Shown in pieces: positions 28,301-37,624 of a stretch of 64,000 nucleotides of DNA. This stretch comes from Ferruginibacter sp. Lineage in GTDB: Bacteria > Bacteroidota > Bacteroidia > Chitinophagales > Chitinophagaceae. Where the stretch lies: NCBI GenBank assembly GCA_025362235.1, contig JANYGZ010000111.1, positions 1 to 64,000 on the forward strand. The letters run 5' to 3'. The notes beneath the pieces were generated by a model, which saw nothing but the letters and a program-made list of their open reading frames with translations, did no database searches and had not been told where the DNA came from. Numbering within the stretch: position 1 is the first letter of the stretch; the number at the start of each line of letters is the position of its first letter. Both the position numbers and the translations under genes were made by a program.

Positions 28301-28800
28301 GAAAGAATATCATTTACTTCAATTGTTTCGCCCTGTTTGATTGAAATAATATTTTCAGAAAGGGTTTTTGAGAGCACCACTTTTTCAAATAAGGCTTCGG
28401 GATAAGTAATGATTATCTTTTTATTAATTGCCGCCAAATTACCTGCTGCCGCAATTTTTGTCAATGCCTCCGTACGCAACATTACATGGCTACTGTTGAG
28501 TAACCGGTAATTCTTTTTGTTTTTAAATGAAGCAGGGAAATAAAAAATATCTAAAGCGCCTGTAATATTTTCTAAAGTATTATGAAAATAGGCGGCTTCT
28601 TCAGCATCTCTTACAATTACGAGATGATTTAACCTGACCGCCTGAGCGTGGTTGAAAACTGCTGCAATAATGAATTCTGTTGCACTCCCTTGAAGGCCGG
28701 AAAGGTGTATATGGCCTGGTTTTGGCAACGAAACCCCTTCCACTATTTGCAAACAGCGGGGATCATTTTCGTATTCTTTCATCAACACTTCCAGGTTCAT
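25369..28800 (-). CDS. mfd: Transcription-repair coupling factor Mfd
   Basis: Mfd is an ATP-dependent translocase that removes RNA polymerase stalled at DNA lesions and recruits UvrA. The 1143-aa protein has a UvrB-like N-terminal region (YPEALFEKVV, RGGILDIYSFG), a RNAP-interaction domain (PGDYVTHIDHGVGVYSGLQ), and the helicase core: GDVGFGKTE Walker A (613-620), VDEEQKFGV, LTLTATPIPRTL, and QLRGRVGRS. The TRCF domain is C-terminal. I start at MNLEVLMKEYEN (28800), directly below a strong -7 box; the longer frame would include the promoter. Confidence 0.97.
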   Translation of the reverse strand: MNLEVLMKEYENDPRCLQIVEGVSLPKPGHIHLSGLQGSATEFIIAAVFNHAQAVRLNHLVIVRDAEEAAYFHNTLENITGALDIFYFPASFKNKKNYRLLNSSHVMLRTEALTKIAAAGNLAAINKKIIITYPEALFEKVVLSKTLSENIISIKQGETIEVNDILSRFVDYGFERTDFVYEPGQFAVRGGILDIYSFGNEKPYRIELFGNEVDSIRLFDPESQLSERKLLQVNIIPNVETHFETGERVSLLEFLPENTVVWTEDWQFIKEKIEQQEEDVTLFLDIAKDIKADKKQLADDEGEINERLDVNENDFVKAAILEAQINKRNIIEISHKPFFSKTLPSEEGLKKLVFHIKEQPSFNRQFDLLIKDLKQYEAKKYNIYLFADNPKQLERLHIIFTDLKAEINVIPIPTSIHHGFIDDDCKVVCYTDHQIFQRYHKYKLKQAFSKNKALTLKMLRELQPGDYVTHIDHGVGVYSGLQKIEASGKMQEAVRIQYKDGDLLYVNISSLHKIGKYSGKEGSIPKMNKLGSDVWNKLKEKTKKQVKDIATDLIKLYAERKSQEGFAFSPDNYMQTELEASFIYEDTPDQGKATEDVKRDMEKPSPMDRLVCGDVGFGKTEIAIRAAFKSCCDGKQAAILVPTTILAYQHFKTFGDRLKDFPVTVDYINRFKSAKEKKETLQKVAEGKIDIIIGTHSLLSKEMKFKDLGIMIVDEEQKFGVAAKEKLKQLRTTVDSLTLTATPIPRTLQFSLMGARDLSIINTPPPNRQPIQTEVMVFNEDAIRDIIYYETERGGQVFFIHNRVKGLQEMKGLIQGLCPDISIAFAHGQMDGDDLEDTILDFMDKKYDVLVCTNIVESGVDIPNVNTIIVNNAHQFGLSDLHQLRGRVGRSNKKAFCYLLAPPMSTLPPDSRKRLSTLEQYSDLGSGFQIAMRDLDIRGAGNMLGGEQSGFIAEIGFEMYQKILDEAIRELKRTSFKELYKEEIQQQDDFVSDCTIDTDLEILIPDSYVESVTERLSLYSRLDNCENENDLNEFHKEMLDRFGPMPDPVEDLFTTVRCRKIAVSLGFEKMLLKNNALKCFFVSNPDSPYFQSTTFTGLLQFLQKGTNKAKLKQVGKNGILVVEDVKTMSELFEFLNKMQKSIL

Positions 28801-28807
28801 CCGTCTG

Positions 28808-28836
28808 CAAAGATATGAGTTGATAATTTTACACAA
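28808..28836 (-). promoter_or_regulatory. Promoter of mfd, nearly leaderless
   Basis: On the minus strand, TTG (28836-28834), 18 nt and TATCTTTG (28815-28808) fit the consensus. The -7 box ends 7 bp before the ATG, so transcription should start at or within a few bases of the start codon. Confidence 0.6.
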
Positions 28837-28907
28837 TAAAAAACAGCGGTTGCAATACAAATAGTAACAAATACGTTAACAGGCGTATATACCAGCTATA
28901 CAATATT

Positions 28908-28915
28908 TATATTTG
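28908..28915 (+). promoter_or_regulatory. -7 box of the S8 protease gene
   Basis: TATATTTG matches TAnnTTTG, 47 bp upstream of the ATG at 28963. No clear -33 partner is seen. Confidence 0.45.
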
Positions 28916-28962
28916 GGCTCTTTATTAATAAAGAACTAAAAATTAGGGATAAATTATTTGTA

Positions 28963-31900
28963 ATGAAAAAATGCCTGTATCTTTTTTTATTGTTTTTCGT
29001 ATCTCTAATTTCAATACAACTTCAGGCACAGGAACAAGCTGTCCGTTTTGCTAATGGTAATTTTATAACAGGCTCTAACATACAAAAGCAAGGCTTTAAA
29101 AAGGAAAATATTGAGTCAGCACGTTTTGCGGATAGCTATTATGTAGTGGTGCAGTTTGAAATTTTACCGGCAAAGCAGGTGCAGGACAATTTAAAAAAAG
29201 CAGGAATAGAATTGGGGGAATACATTCCCGGTAATGCCTACCTGGCTACCATCAATAAAAATTTTGATTTTGCAACAGCCAGGCAGTACGGTATCAATTC
29301 AATCAATATAGTATCTGCCATCTATAAAGTTGGTAAGCAGTTAAACGATTACCAGCAATTAAATGACAAAAAAGATTGGGCACTGATTGCAGTAAATTAT
29401 TCTGCAACACTGCAAAAAGATATTGTAAAAGCAGCGTTACAAAATGCAGGTGCTGTAGTTGTTGATACAAAGTACGAATCGGGAAATATTATTTTTATTG
29501 AAACAGATAAAAAAAATATACCGGCTATTGCTGCATTACCTTTTGTAAACAGCCTTAATTTACAGGCATTAAAAGATAAGCCACTTAATTATAATAGCAC
29601 TGCTGTACATGGTATTGATGCACTAAATGCGGCGAATGGAAAAAATTTAAATGGCAAAGGCGTAACCATTGGGATAGGTGATAACGCGGATATTTCTACA
29701 CATATTGATTTTACAGGAAGGGTAATTTTACGCACGCCATGGCAGCCAGATAATCATGGAACGCATGTGTCAGGAACTGCTGCTGGCGCAGGTATCATTA
29801 ATGTAAAATATCATGGGATGGCTCCCAAAGCTACATTGATCAACCAGCTTTTTAGTGATATTATTACCAATGCACCAGTTTATATTGCAGACAATAATAT
29901 GGTGCTGAGCAATAATTCTTATTATTCGGGCATTGACAATTGCCCGGGCGAAGGTGCATACGATGTATTAAGTAATTATGCAGATAAACAAATTGGTAGT
30001 TACAAACAGTTATTACATGTGGTAGCAGCCGGTAATGACGGCGCTTTATCTTGCGCCGCTTTTCCTGCTTCTTTTGCCACCATTAAATCTGGCTGGCAAA
30101 CGGCTAAAAACGTACTTACCGTTGGTGCAATGGATGCACAAAATTATACCATTGCAAGTTTTAGCAGCAGGGGTCCCGTTGCCGATGGACGTATAAAACC
30201 AGAAATTACTGCTAATGGCTGGGCAGTAGTATCTACCATTGCGAATAATAACTATAGTACAATCTATGGTACCAGTATGGCCTGCCCTGCAGTAACAGGT
30301 TCACTATCGTTGATGTATGAACGCTACAGGCAATTGCACGGAGGCGCAAACCCAGCCAGCGATTTAATGAAAGCGCTGGTTTGTAACACTGCGGAAGATT
30401 TAGGTAATGCGGGCCCCGACTATACTTTTGGTTTTGGAATGCTCAATGCAAGAAGAGCAGTAGAAGCAATTGACAGTAACCGATATTTTATTAATACAAT
30501 TTCCAATGGTGGCACTGCTGCTCAAATAATTACTGTACCTGCCAATGCGACGCGTTTAAAAGTAATGTTGTATTGGGCAGATACTGCTGCGGCTCCCAAT
30601 GCCGCTACATCACTTGTGAATGACCTTGACTTAAACGTCATAGCGCCTTCTGCAGTTATGCACCATCCCATGGTACTAAATCCTGCAGCATCCAGCGTTA
30701 ATAATGTTGCTATCGAAGGGATAGACCATACCAATAATATTGAACAGGTAATTATTGAAAATCCTACAGCAGGAAATTATACTATTAATGTAGCCGGCTT
30801 TGCTGTTCCTTATGGCCCGCAACAATATGTAATCAGTTACGAAATAATACAACCATCCGTTACAGTAGAATATCCATTTGGCAGTGAAACACTGGTGCCC
30901 GGCGAAACAGAAAATATCCGTTGGAGTGCTTATGGTAATGAGGGTAATACTTTTAGCATTGAGTACTCAACAGATAATGGATCAAGCTGGACGATAATCA
31001 ATAATAATGTAGCAGCCGATAGCAGAATATATCCATGGACAGTGCCAGCTATCATCACCACCAACGCACTTGTAAGAGTGAGTAGAAACAGTACTTTATT
31101 AAACGGGCAGAGTAATACTAATTTTGTTATTTTAGGGCAGCCTGCAGTAAGCGCCGTTAATGTGTGTGAAGGTGCTGTGCAGCTAAACTGGCCGGCTGTA
31201 AGTGGTGCAACCTCTTATAACATACTACAATTAACTGGGGATAGTATGAAAATTATCGGCACGACCATTGCAAATAATTTTATCGTAAAAAATTTAAATA
31301 AGAATGTAACAACGTGGTTAGGGGTAGCTGCAAAAAATGGAACATTATCAGGCAGACGTTCCATATCGGTAAGAGCGTTACCAAACAGCGGCCCATGTGC
31401 GCTTACAGCTTTTGATAATGATATAAAAGTGGATAGTATTTTAGAACCCAATACTGCAAGGCAACATTTTGCCAATGAAGGCAATGCTGTTGCTCCTGTA
31501 AAAGTGTTAATTAAAAATTTAGGCACCGTACCGGTAGTGGCCCCATTTAATGTATCATACAGTTATGGAGCAGCACCTGTTACTGAAATTGTCAATACTA
31601 CTTTAGCAGCCGGGGGCACTTATACTTATACGTTTACAGGCTTATACCCGGTTATTTCAAGCGGATACAAATACAATTTTAAAGCATGGGTCACATTAGC
31701 AGCAGATGCCAATCATTTGAATGATACAGCTTATAAAACTGTAAAATTAATTAACAACGACCCCATAACTGTTATGCCGGTTACAGAAGGATTTGAATCA
31801 ATGGCAGACGCTGATTTTACAAAACCTGAAATGGCGATTGGTGATAACAGGGCTCTTGATTTTACTGCCAGCAGTTTGAAGGGAAGGGCCAGAACCTTTG

Positions 31901-34272
31901 TTAACACAGGCTTTGCAAGAAGTGGCAATCGGAGTTTAACTTTAGATCAATCACCTTTTAGCTCAACTGCCACTACTGTTGATTCATTTATTGTCAACTA
32001 TAATTTGGCTTCCTATGCTGCCAGTCAACTCCGGTTTGATTTTTATTATTTTAATCATGGGCAGGAAAATAATCCTAATAATAAAATTTGGATCAGGGGC
32101 AGTGAAAACAATAAATGGGTGGAAGCATACGACCTGTTTATAAACCAGGCTATAGTAGGACAATGGAAACAAGGCCATTTTAATATTAATGAAGTGCTAG
32201 AAAATGCATTGCCGGCTCAAACCATTACGCAAACATTTCAAATAAAAATCGGCGAGGAAGGATTTACTTCTGCCAACGCAGTTAAGCCATTAACCGCCAT
32301 TGATGATGGGTATACTTTTGATGACATTGTTTTAGCAAAAGCCGTAAATGACCTTGCAGTAAAAAATATATTATCGCCTGCTAAAACTGGCTGCGGGCTT
32401 ATAGCAAATAACCCTGTAACGGTTACTGTAAAAAATTATAATAATACCACACTCAATAATATCAGTATAAATTACCAGGTAAATGGCGGAACTATTGTAA
32501 CAGAAATAATCCCCTCAATTGCGGCGAACCAAAGCCTTGATTATACATTTGCCAAAACAGCAGACCTTTCTGCTTATATTGATTACAGTATTAATGTATG
32601 GGTAAACTATTCCGCAGATAATTATGCAGTTAATGACAGCATTTTAAATTACACCTTACATAACTCGCCCGTTATTACAAGCTATCCCTACCTGCAGAGT
32701 TTTGAAACCACTGATGGAAATTTTTATACAAAGGGCCTCAATACAAGCTGGCAATGGGGCACACCTGCTAAAACAATTATTAATAAAGCACCCAATGGTA
32801 TAAAGGCATGGGTCACTAACTTAACCGGTAATTATAATAACAACGAATCATCTTATTTATATTCTCCCTGCTTCGATTTAACTGGGCTGGTAAAACCAGT
32901 TTTGTCTTTCAGCCATATTATAGATGTAGAACTTAATTATGATTTTAATTGGGTTGAATATTCTACGGATGGTATTGTTTGGAAAAAATTAGGGAATGTA
33001 GCAAGCGGTACCAACTGGTATGATAATATAGTGGGTAACAATTGGAATCTTTCCAATAAGAAATGGCATGTGGCCAGTATTGATATACCAGTAACGGCTA
33101 CTAATATACGCTTTCGGTTTGTACTAACCAGCGACGAAGGTGTTACCAAAGAAGGTATTGGTTTGGATGATATAAGCGTACATGAAAAGAGCGATGTGCC
33201 TACCAGTAACATCGTTACAAATGTGGATATTCCTTCGGTAACAGGGAATAGCTGGGTTCCGTTTAATATAGGCAACCAGTCGACAGGTCCCTGGTATGTA
33301 TTGGCAGAAATAAACCCAAATGGGCAAGATCTTGGAAAGGTTGACTTAGCACTGTATTCAAATACAACAGGGTCTGTTAGAAATAATAATAATCAATATT
33401 ACCTTGATCGGAATTTTGTTATTCATCCGGCAAATCCGCCAACAGGAAATGTTGGCGTAAGATTATATTTTACAGCTGCCGAAGCTGACTCATTGATCAA
33501 TGCAAGCAATTGTTCATCCTGCATAAAACCTGCAGATGCTTATGAACTTGGTGTAACAAAATACAGTGGAACCATGGCAGAAGAAAATGGTACACTTGAT
33601 GATGATGTATATGGCTTTTTTCAATATTTCACCCCTGCTAATACCGCCATCATACCACACGGAAATGGTTATTATGCTGAGTTTACGGTAAACAGTTTTA
33701 GTGAGTTTTGGTTTAATAATGGCGGAGCAAATAGTTCGCAGCCATTATTATTAACCCTGTTTGCTTTTGAGGCTTCAAAACAATCCGGTAAAGCTTTGCT
33801 TGGCTGGAAAACCAAAAAAGAAATAAATACTGCAAAATTTTTTATTGAAAGAAGTAAAGATGGAAGAAATTTCACCAGCCTTGGTAGTATAACAGCCAAT
33901 AGTATCAATGGGGAGGGCCAATATAATTTTACCGATATACAACCTTTTTCAAGTATCAATTACTACCGGCTTAAAATGGTTCAAAGAAATGGTGTGTACA
34001 CCTACTCTGATATCAGAAAATTAGATTTCAGTAACAAAGGGGATGATATTTTAATTTATCCTAACCCGGTAAAAAATGCAACCATATCCATATCATCCAG
34101 TGCCAATTGCACAAATGCTTTGCTGTACGATGAATCAGGTAAACTGGTAAAAAGTTTTGTTTTGCAGGGAAAAAATAATACGATCAATATTACCGGCATT
34201 ACCAACGGCATTTACCAGCTAAAAATTATTTCTGCAAATTCCACACATACAGAAAAAGTGCTGGTTCAATAA
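28963..34272 (+). CDS. Secreted subtilisin-like (S8) serine protease with T9SS type A sorting domain
   Basis: A 1769-aa exported protease. The signal peptide MKKCLYLFLLFFVSLISIQLQAQ is followed by a propeptide-like region. The S8 catalytic domain has the triad Asp240 (IGDNADIS), His268 (DNHGTHVSG) and Ser438 (GTSMACP), plus the oxyanion Asn in VVAAGNDGA. A proprotein-convertase-like beta domain, Ig/fibronectin- and CARDB-like repeats, and two MAM/lectin-like blocks (FDFYYFNHGQ; FSHIIDVELNYDFNWVEYST) follow. The last ~75 residues (ILIYPNPVKNATISISSS ... GIYQLKI) are the type A sorting signal that directs T9SS export. Likely surface protein degradation. Confidence 0.95.
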   Translation: MKKCLYLFLLFFVSLISIQLQAQEQAVRFANGNFITGSNIQKQGFKKENIESARFADSYYVVVQFEILPAKQVQDNLKKAGIELGEYIPGNAYLATINKNFDFATARQYGINSINIVSAIYKVGKQLNDYQQLNDKKDWALIAVNYSATLQKDIVKAALQNAGAVVVDTKYESGNIIFIETDKKNIPAIAALPFVNSLNLQALKDKPLNYNSTAVHGIDALNAANGKNLNGKGVTIGIGDNADISTHIDFTGRVILRTPWQPDNHGTHVSGTAAGAGIINVKYHGMAPKATLINQLFSDIITNAPVYIADNNMVLSNNSYYSGIDNCPGEGAYDVLSNYADKQIGSYKQLLHVVAAGNDGALSCAAFPASFATIKSGWQTAKNVLTVGAMDAQNYTIASFSSRGPVADGRIKPEITANGWAVVSTIANNNYSTIYGTSMACPAVTGSLSLMYERYRQLHGGANPASDLMKALVCNTAEDLGNAGPDYTFGFGMLNARRAVEAIDSNRYFINTISNGGTAAQIITVPANATRLKVMLYWADTAAAPNAATSLVNDLDLNVIAPSAVMHHPMVLNPAASSVNNVAIEGIDHTNNIEQVIIENPTAGNYTINVAGFAVPYGPQQYVISYEIIQPSVTVEYPFGSETLVPGETENIRWSAYGNEGNTFSIEYSTDNGSSWTIINNNVAADSRIYPWTVPAIITTNALVRVSRNSTLLNGQSNTNFVILGQPAVSAVNVCEGAVQLNWPAVSGATSYNILQLTGDSMKIIGTTIANNFIVKNLNKNVTTWLGVAAKNGTLSGRRSISVRALPNSGPCALTAFDNDIKVDSILEPNTARQHFANEGNAVAPVKVLIKNLGTVPVVAPFNVSYSYGAAPVTEIVNTTLAAGGTYTYTFTGLYPVISSGYKYNFKAWVTLAADANHLNDTAYKTVKLINNDPITVMPVTEGFESMADADFTKPEMAIGDNRALDFTASSLKGRARTFVNTGFARSGNRSLTLDQSPFSSTATTVDSFIVNYNLASYAASQLRFDFYYFNHGQENNPNNKIWIRGSENNKWVEAYDLFINQAIVGQWKQGHFNINEVLENALPAQTITQTFQIKIGEEGFTSANAVKPLTAIDDGYTFDDIVLAKAVNDLAVKNILSPAKTGCGLIANNPVTVTVKNYNNTTLNNISINYQVNGGTIVTEIIPSIAANQSLDYTFAKTADLSAYIDYSINVWVNYSADNYAVNDSILNYTLHNSPVITSYPYLQSFETTDGNFYTKGLNTSWQWGTPAKTIINKAPNGIKAWVTNLTGNYNNNESSYLYSPCFDLTGLVKPVLSFSHIIDVELNYDFNWVEYSTDGIVWKKLGNVASGTNWYDNIVGNNWNLSNKKWHVASIDIPVTATNIRFRFVLTSDEGVTKEGIGLDDISVHEKSDVPTSNIVTNVDIPSVTGNSWVPFNIGNQSTGPWYVLAEINPNGQDLGKVDLALYSNTTGSVRNNNNQYYLDRNFVIHPANPPTGNVGVRLYFTAAEADSLINASNCSSCIKPADAYELGVTKYSGTMAEENGTLDDDVYGFFQYFTPANTAIIPHGNGYYAEFTVNSFSEFWFNNGGANSSQPLLLTLFAFEASKQSGKALLGWKTKKEINTAKFFIERSKDGRNFTSLGSITANSINGEGQYNFTDIQPFSSINYYRLKMVQRNGVYTYSDIRKLDFSNKGDDILIYPNPVKNATISISSSANCTNALLYDESGKLVKSFVLQGKNNTINITGITNGIYQLKIISANSTHTEKVLVQ

Positions 34273-34671
34273 AATTTGTTTCACACAAAGCTTACAACGA
34301 AAACAAAGAATACAAAGTAATGGTTTTCTAACCCAATGGTTATCGGGTATCGTTTTATTATACTGAACAAAAAAATATAAACCCTATGCTGCAAAGGGCG
34401 GTTCATTTCTAACTAATTTATTGTTGGGCTGGTTTTTTAGGAGCCTTGTTGAATATAGAAATAAATGTAAAGATGGAAGGATAAATATTCGATTAAAGAT
34501 ATCAGGTGCCGCTCCTTCTCCCAGGGAGAAGGAGAAGGAGGATGAGGTCAAACGAAATACAAATCCGGTCACTATTAGATTTGGCATACATCCAAATATC
34601 CTTTGTGAACTTTGTATCCTTAGCGTTCTTTGTGTGAAATTTCTTTGTATCTTTCTTTAAATAATTGCTGT
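34273..34671. repeat. Geneless gap with dispersed repeat motifs
   Basis: No credible gene lies in this 399-bp gap. At about 34511-34549 a hairpin (CCTTCTCCC/GGGAGAAGG) is followed by a GGATGAGGT end, resembling the repeat at 44208-44245. At 34603-34660 a tract of CTTTGTGAACTTTGTATCCT and CTTTGTGTGAAAT type recurs at 55917-55965. These are interspersed repeats of the kind common between Bacteroidota genes. They may also carry TATCTTTC-like promoter variants for the next gene. Confidence 0.5.
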
Positions 34672-35391
34672 ATGGCATTACAACCCTGGCATATCGGTAA
34701 AGTTACCCGTATAGAAAATGAAACAGATGATACCAGGCGGTTCTGGATTGAGGTGCCGGAATTATCATCTTTTAATTTTATTCCCGGTCAGTTTGTAACA
34801 CTTGATTTGCCTATTCACGAAAAGCCAAACAAACGCTGGCGTAGTTATTCTATTGCTTCCTGGCCGGATGGCACCAATAGCTTTGAGTTGGTAATTGTTT
34901 TAGATAAAATGGGGGCTGGTACACCATATCTTTTTAATGAAGTAAAAGTTGGGTCTGAATTATTATTGCGTGGACCACAGGGCGTATTCATATTAAAGGA
35001 ACCTCTTGATGAAGACCTTGTTTTAATTTGCACCGGTACCGGTATCGCCCCTTTCAGAAGCATGGTTCATCATATAAAAAATAATAACATACCACATAAA
35101 AATATCTACCTCATTTTTGGGTGCCGTACACAAGCCAGCCTTTTATATTACCAGGAGATGCTAAACCTTCAAAATGAAATGCCCAGCTTAAAATTTATAC
35201 CCACTTTATCAAGGGAACAATGGGATGGCCATAGCGGCTATGTACATGCTGTATATGAAGAATTATTTATCGACAGAAGGCCAGCGAGGTTTTTTTTATG
35301 CGGCTGGAAAGGCATGATAGATGAAGCACGGAAAAGAATTACTGATATGGGATATGATAAAAAACTAATTTATTTTGAAATTTACGGGTAA
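34672..35391 (+). CDS. Ferredoxin/flavodoxin-NADP reductase-like oxidoreductase
   Basis: This is a 239-aa FAD- and NAD(P)-binding reductase of the ferredoxin-NADP-reductase fold. RSYSIAS (57-63) is the FAD-binding RxYS motif, MGAGTPYLF contacts FAD phosphate, and TGTGIAPFRSM (121-131) begins the nucleotide-binding domain. FFLCGWKGMIDEARKRI is the family's CG motif, and the C-terminus ends KKLIYFEIYG. No ferredoxin domain is fused. I start at MALQPWHIGK (34672), as the 14 residues upstream derive from repeat DNA. The partner protein is unknown. Confidence 0.9.
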   Translation: MALQPWHIGKVTRIENETDDTRRFWIEVPELSSFNFIPGQFVTLDLPIHEKPNKRWRSYSIASWPDGTNSFELVIVLDKMGAGTPYLFNEVKVGSELLLRGPQGVFILKEPLDEDLVLICTGTGIAPFRSMVHHIKNNNIPHKNIYLIFGCRTQASLLYYQEMLNLQNEMPSLKFIPTLSREQWDGHSGYVHAVYEELFIDRRPARFFLCGWKGMIDEARKRITDMGYDKKLIYFEIYG

Positions 35392-35416
35392 TATTTTATT
35401 GTTGTACGCTATACTA

Positions 35417-36127
35417 ATGAGACATTTCACTGTAATAATATTAATTTCTTTGGGGATACTTTCCTGCAAGCAAAAAGTGAAAGAAGTTACTATGCCAAGA
35501 CCTGACTATTTAAGCGTTTGGTTTTTGCAAAATAAAGACAGCTTATTCAATGAATTTAATCAGCAAGTGCAGACTGAATTATTTAGTAAAAATCACGACA
35601 CAAATTGGGGTGAGTATGCTTTTCAAAATGGGGACAGTTCTAAATTTATGGGACGTTTCACTTTAGAAGCAAAAAAGTATTGTGATAGTTTGGATGTAAC
35701 TTTTTTTTACAATAAAAGTACAGACCCTCATATGAGAATCTTACTCTCAACAAACTTTAACAGAAAATATATAAAGGCTATTGATTCAATTTTTGCACCA
35801 ATACCAAAATCAAACTACTTCATTATTGACAAGTATGAACAGCCAGACACGAGTGCAGACATCTTTTCAATAAATAACATTAATGCCATTGTAAAAGAAT
35901 TAAGAATTCAACTTACTCCAATAGATCATTTGACCAACTTAATTGTTTATATAAAAGCGATACCTAAAAAGACCTCAATTGACGAAGAACAAAAGGAATT
36001 TTTCATACACGAATTATTTGGCGAAGAACTTCTTTTAAAAAAATTAAATATTGTTGAAATAAAATTTACCGACTCAATAATGCCAAACCTTTTAACATTA
36101 CAGGAAGTTCGTAAGAAACTCAGGTGA
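35417..36127 (+). CDS. Putative lipoprotein of unknown function
   Basis: A 236-aa protein with a lipoprotein signal, MRHFTVIILISLGILSC (Cys17), so probably anchored to a membrane. The rest is mixed alpha/beta with PRPDYLSVWFLQNKDSLFNE and a C-terminal LLTLQEVRKKLR; I recognise no family. I choose Met at 35417 because it gives a clean signal peptide and avoids overlap with the reductase gene, whose stop is 25 bp upstream; the longer frame overlaps it. Possibly co-transcribed with the reductase. Confidence 0.7.
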   Translation: MRHFTVIILISLGILSCKQKVKEVTMPRPDYLSVWFLQNKDSLFNEFNQQVQTELFSKNHDTNWGEYAFQNGDSSKFMGRFTLEAKKYCDSLDVTFFYNKSTDPHMRILLSTNFNRKYIKAIDSIFAPIPKSNYFIIDKYEQPDTSADIFSINNINAIVKELRIQLTPIDHLTNLIVYIKAIPKKTSIDEEQKEFFIHELFGEELLLKKLNIVEIKFTDSIMPNLLTLQEVRKKLR

Positions 36128-36406
36128 CGACGTACAAGCGTACAACATAGATGCTCATAGTTGGGCTCTACCTTAAAACAATTAGCAGCAATAATTCTGT
36201 TGTACTTCAGTTCGGGGACGAACAAAGTCAAGCTTTAGTTCTTAATATTTATCTTTATCAAAAGGCAGCCAGCAGTTCCGCCTGACGAATATCTTCCCAA
36301 CCATCGGTAATACCTGCTCGTTATAAGCTGGCTATATTTTGTAAATTTCGTTTTGTTATTTTTACTAACTTGTACTTCTAAAAATTCATAAAATTAATTT
36401 GGTCTT

Positions 36407-36757
36407 ATGGGTGCCTCTTCTATGATTGTCTTAATCCTTGCTGCCTTGACATTTTCTTCCATCGCTATTTTAATTGCTAAAATTGTAACAAAGGCTACAA
36501 CAAACGCACAAAAAGGGCAACCCTACGAATGTGGTATCCCAACACAGGGAAAAACATGGACACAACTAAATGTGGGGTATTATTTATTTGCACTGATATT
36601 TTTAATTTTTGATGTGGAACTGGTATTTTTATTTCCCTGGGCAGTAGTTGCAAAAAAGACCGGCTGGATGGCACTTGTAGAAATTGTTATTTTCTTTTTT
36701 ATATTATTTATGGGTTTTTTATATGCGCATAAAAAGGGGGCGTTGAAGTGGCAATAA
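36407..36757 (+). CDS. nuoA: NADH-quinone oxidoreductase subunit A
   Basis: This is a membrane subunit of respiratory complex I near the quinone site. The 116-aa protein has three membrane helices and the conserved loop QPYECGIPTQGKTWTQLNVGYYLFAL, followed by FDVELVFLFPWAVV. It is the first gene of an 11-gene nuo operon running to 47321. The upstream 279 bp carry no clear gene or consensus promoter. Its stop is followed after 1 base by the first repeat element copy. Confidence 0.95.
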   Translation: MGASSMIVLILAALTFSSIAILIAKIVTKATTNAQKGQPYECGIPTQGKTWTQLNVGYYLFALIFLIFDVELVFLFPWAVVAKKTGWMALVEIVIFFFILFMGFLYAHKKGALKWQ

Positions 36758-36758
36758 A

Positions 36759-36895
36759 AGCCCCCTCTAACTCCCCCTGAAGGGGAGGACTGAAATGCAT
36801 AATATGTTAATTACAAAAGAATGATGTTGTTGAAAAGAATAAAATAAAAATTTGTACACTTCAATAAATGACTAATATTTCAAATTATAAAAGGC
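36759..36895 (+). mobile_element. Repeat element copy 1 (truncated), nuoA-nuoB gap
   Basis: It begins with AGCCCCCTCTAACTCCCCCT just after the nuoA stop and shares the central sequence of the other copies. That includes the ATG of the element ORF at 36868 (MTNISNY...). It is cut off 28 nt later where copy 2 begins and lacks the right inverted end. The arrangement suggests that copy 2 landed in or recombined with copy 1. Confidence 0.8.
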
Positions 36896-37070
36896 AGCCC
36901 CCTCTAACTCCCCCTAAAGGGGAACCCAAATGCATAGGTTGCTAATTACAGATGAACGAGATTGTTGAAAAGCTTAAAATAAAAATTGTACATATAAATA
37001 AATGAGTAACATTTCAAATTATAATGACTCTACAAAAGCCTCCCCTTCGGAGGGAGGTTTGGAGGGGGCT
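36896..37070 (+). mobile_element. Repeat element copy 2, supplies the nuoB start
   Basis: A complete ~175-bp copy bounded by imperfect inverted ends (AGCCCCCT... and ...AGGGGGCT, ~27 bp). The middle is AT-rich and contains an ATG at 37002 followed by 23 codons ([20 protein letters not shown]...) up to the element's last base. The frame continues directly into nuoB. Same orientation as the copies at 39266 and 40527. Confidence 0.85.
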
Positions 37071-37610
37071 TCCTTCCCCGGTCAAATTCACGAAACACCG
37101 GGAGGCGGAATAGTGTTGAGCAAACTGGGTGAAGTCATCAATTGGGCACGTTCTAATTCATTGTGGCCATTGACGTTTGCTACGAGTTGTTGCGGTATAG
37201 AAATGATGGCAGTTGCGTCAGCTAAATATGATTTTTCACGCTTTGGATTTGAAGTAGCAAGGGCTTCGCCCCGCCAGGCAGATGTAATTATTATTGCCGG
37301 AACCATCGTTAATAAAATGGCACCTGTGTTAAAAAGATTGTATGACCAGATGGCCGACCCAAAATATGTAATTGCTATGGGAGCTTGTGCCATCAGTGGC
37401 GGACCGTTTTTTTATAATACGTATTCAGTTGTAAAAGGTGCAGATCATGTGATACCAGTGGATGTATATGTTGCCGGCTGTCCGCCAAGGCCTGAAGCAC
37501 TTTTACATGCATTAATAAGTTTACAGGAAAAAATAAAAAGCGGGCTTACAAGGGAACAGATTCAGGTTCCCAAACCCGCATCTGGTGGCGATAAATTACA
37601 CCAGCTTTAA
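37002..37610 (+). CDS. nuoB: NADH-quinone oxidoreductase subunit B with repeat-derived N-terminus
   Basis: NuoB carries iron-sulfur cluster N2, which passes electrons to quinone. The ligands are the CC pair in [10 protein letters not shown], Cys in [10 protein letters not shown] and Cys in [12 protein letters not shown]. The first 23 residues ([20 protein letters not shown]...) are encoded by the repeat element at 36896-37070; the native part starts at [13 protein letters not shown]. No ATG lies between the element and the conserved core. GTG and TTG codons in [10 protein letters not shown] are the only alternative starts. nuoC follows 14 bp later. Confidence 0.95.
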   Translation: MSNISNYNDSTKASPSEGGLEGASFPGQIHETPGGGIVLSKLGEVINWARSNSLWPLTFATSCCGIEMMAVASAKYDFSRFGFEVARASPRQADVIIIAGTIVNKMAPVLKRLYDQMADPKYVIAMGACAISGGPFFYNTYSVVKGADHVIPVDVYVAGCPPRPEALLHALISLQEKIKSGLTREQIQVPKPASGGDKLHQL

Positions 37611-37624
37611 TTGATAAGGATACA

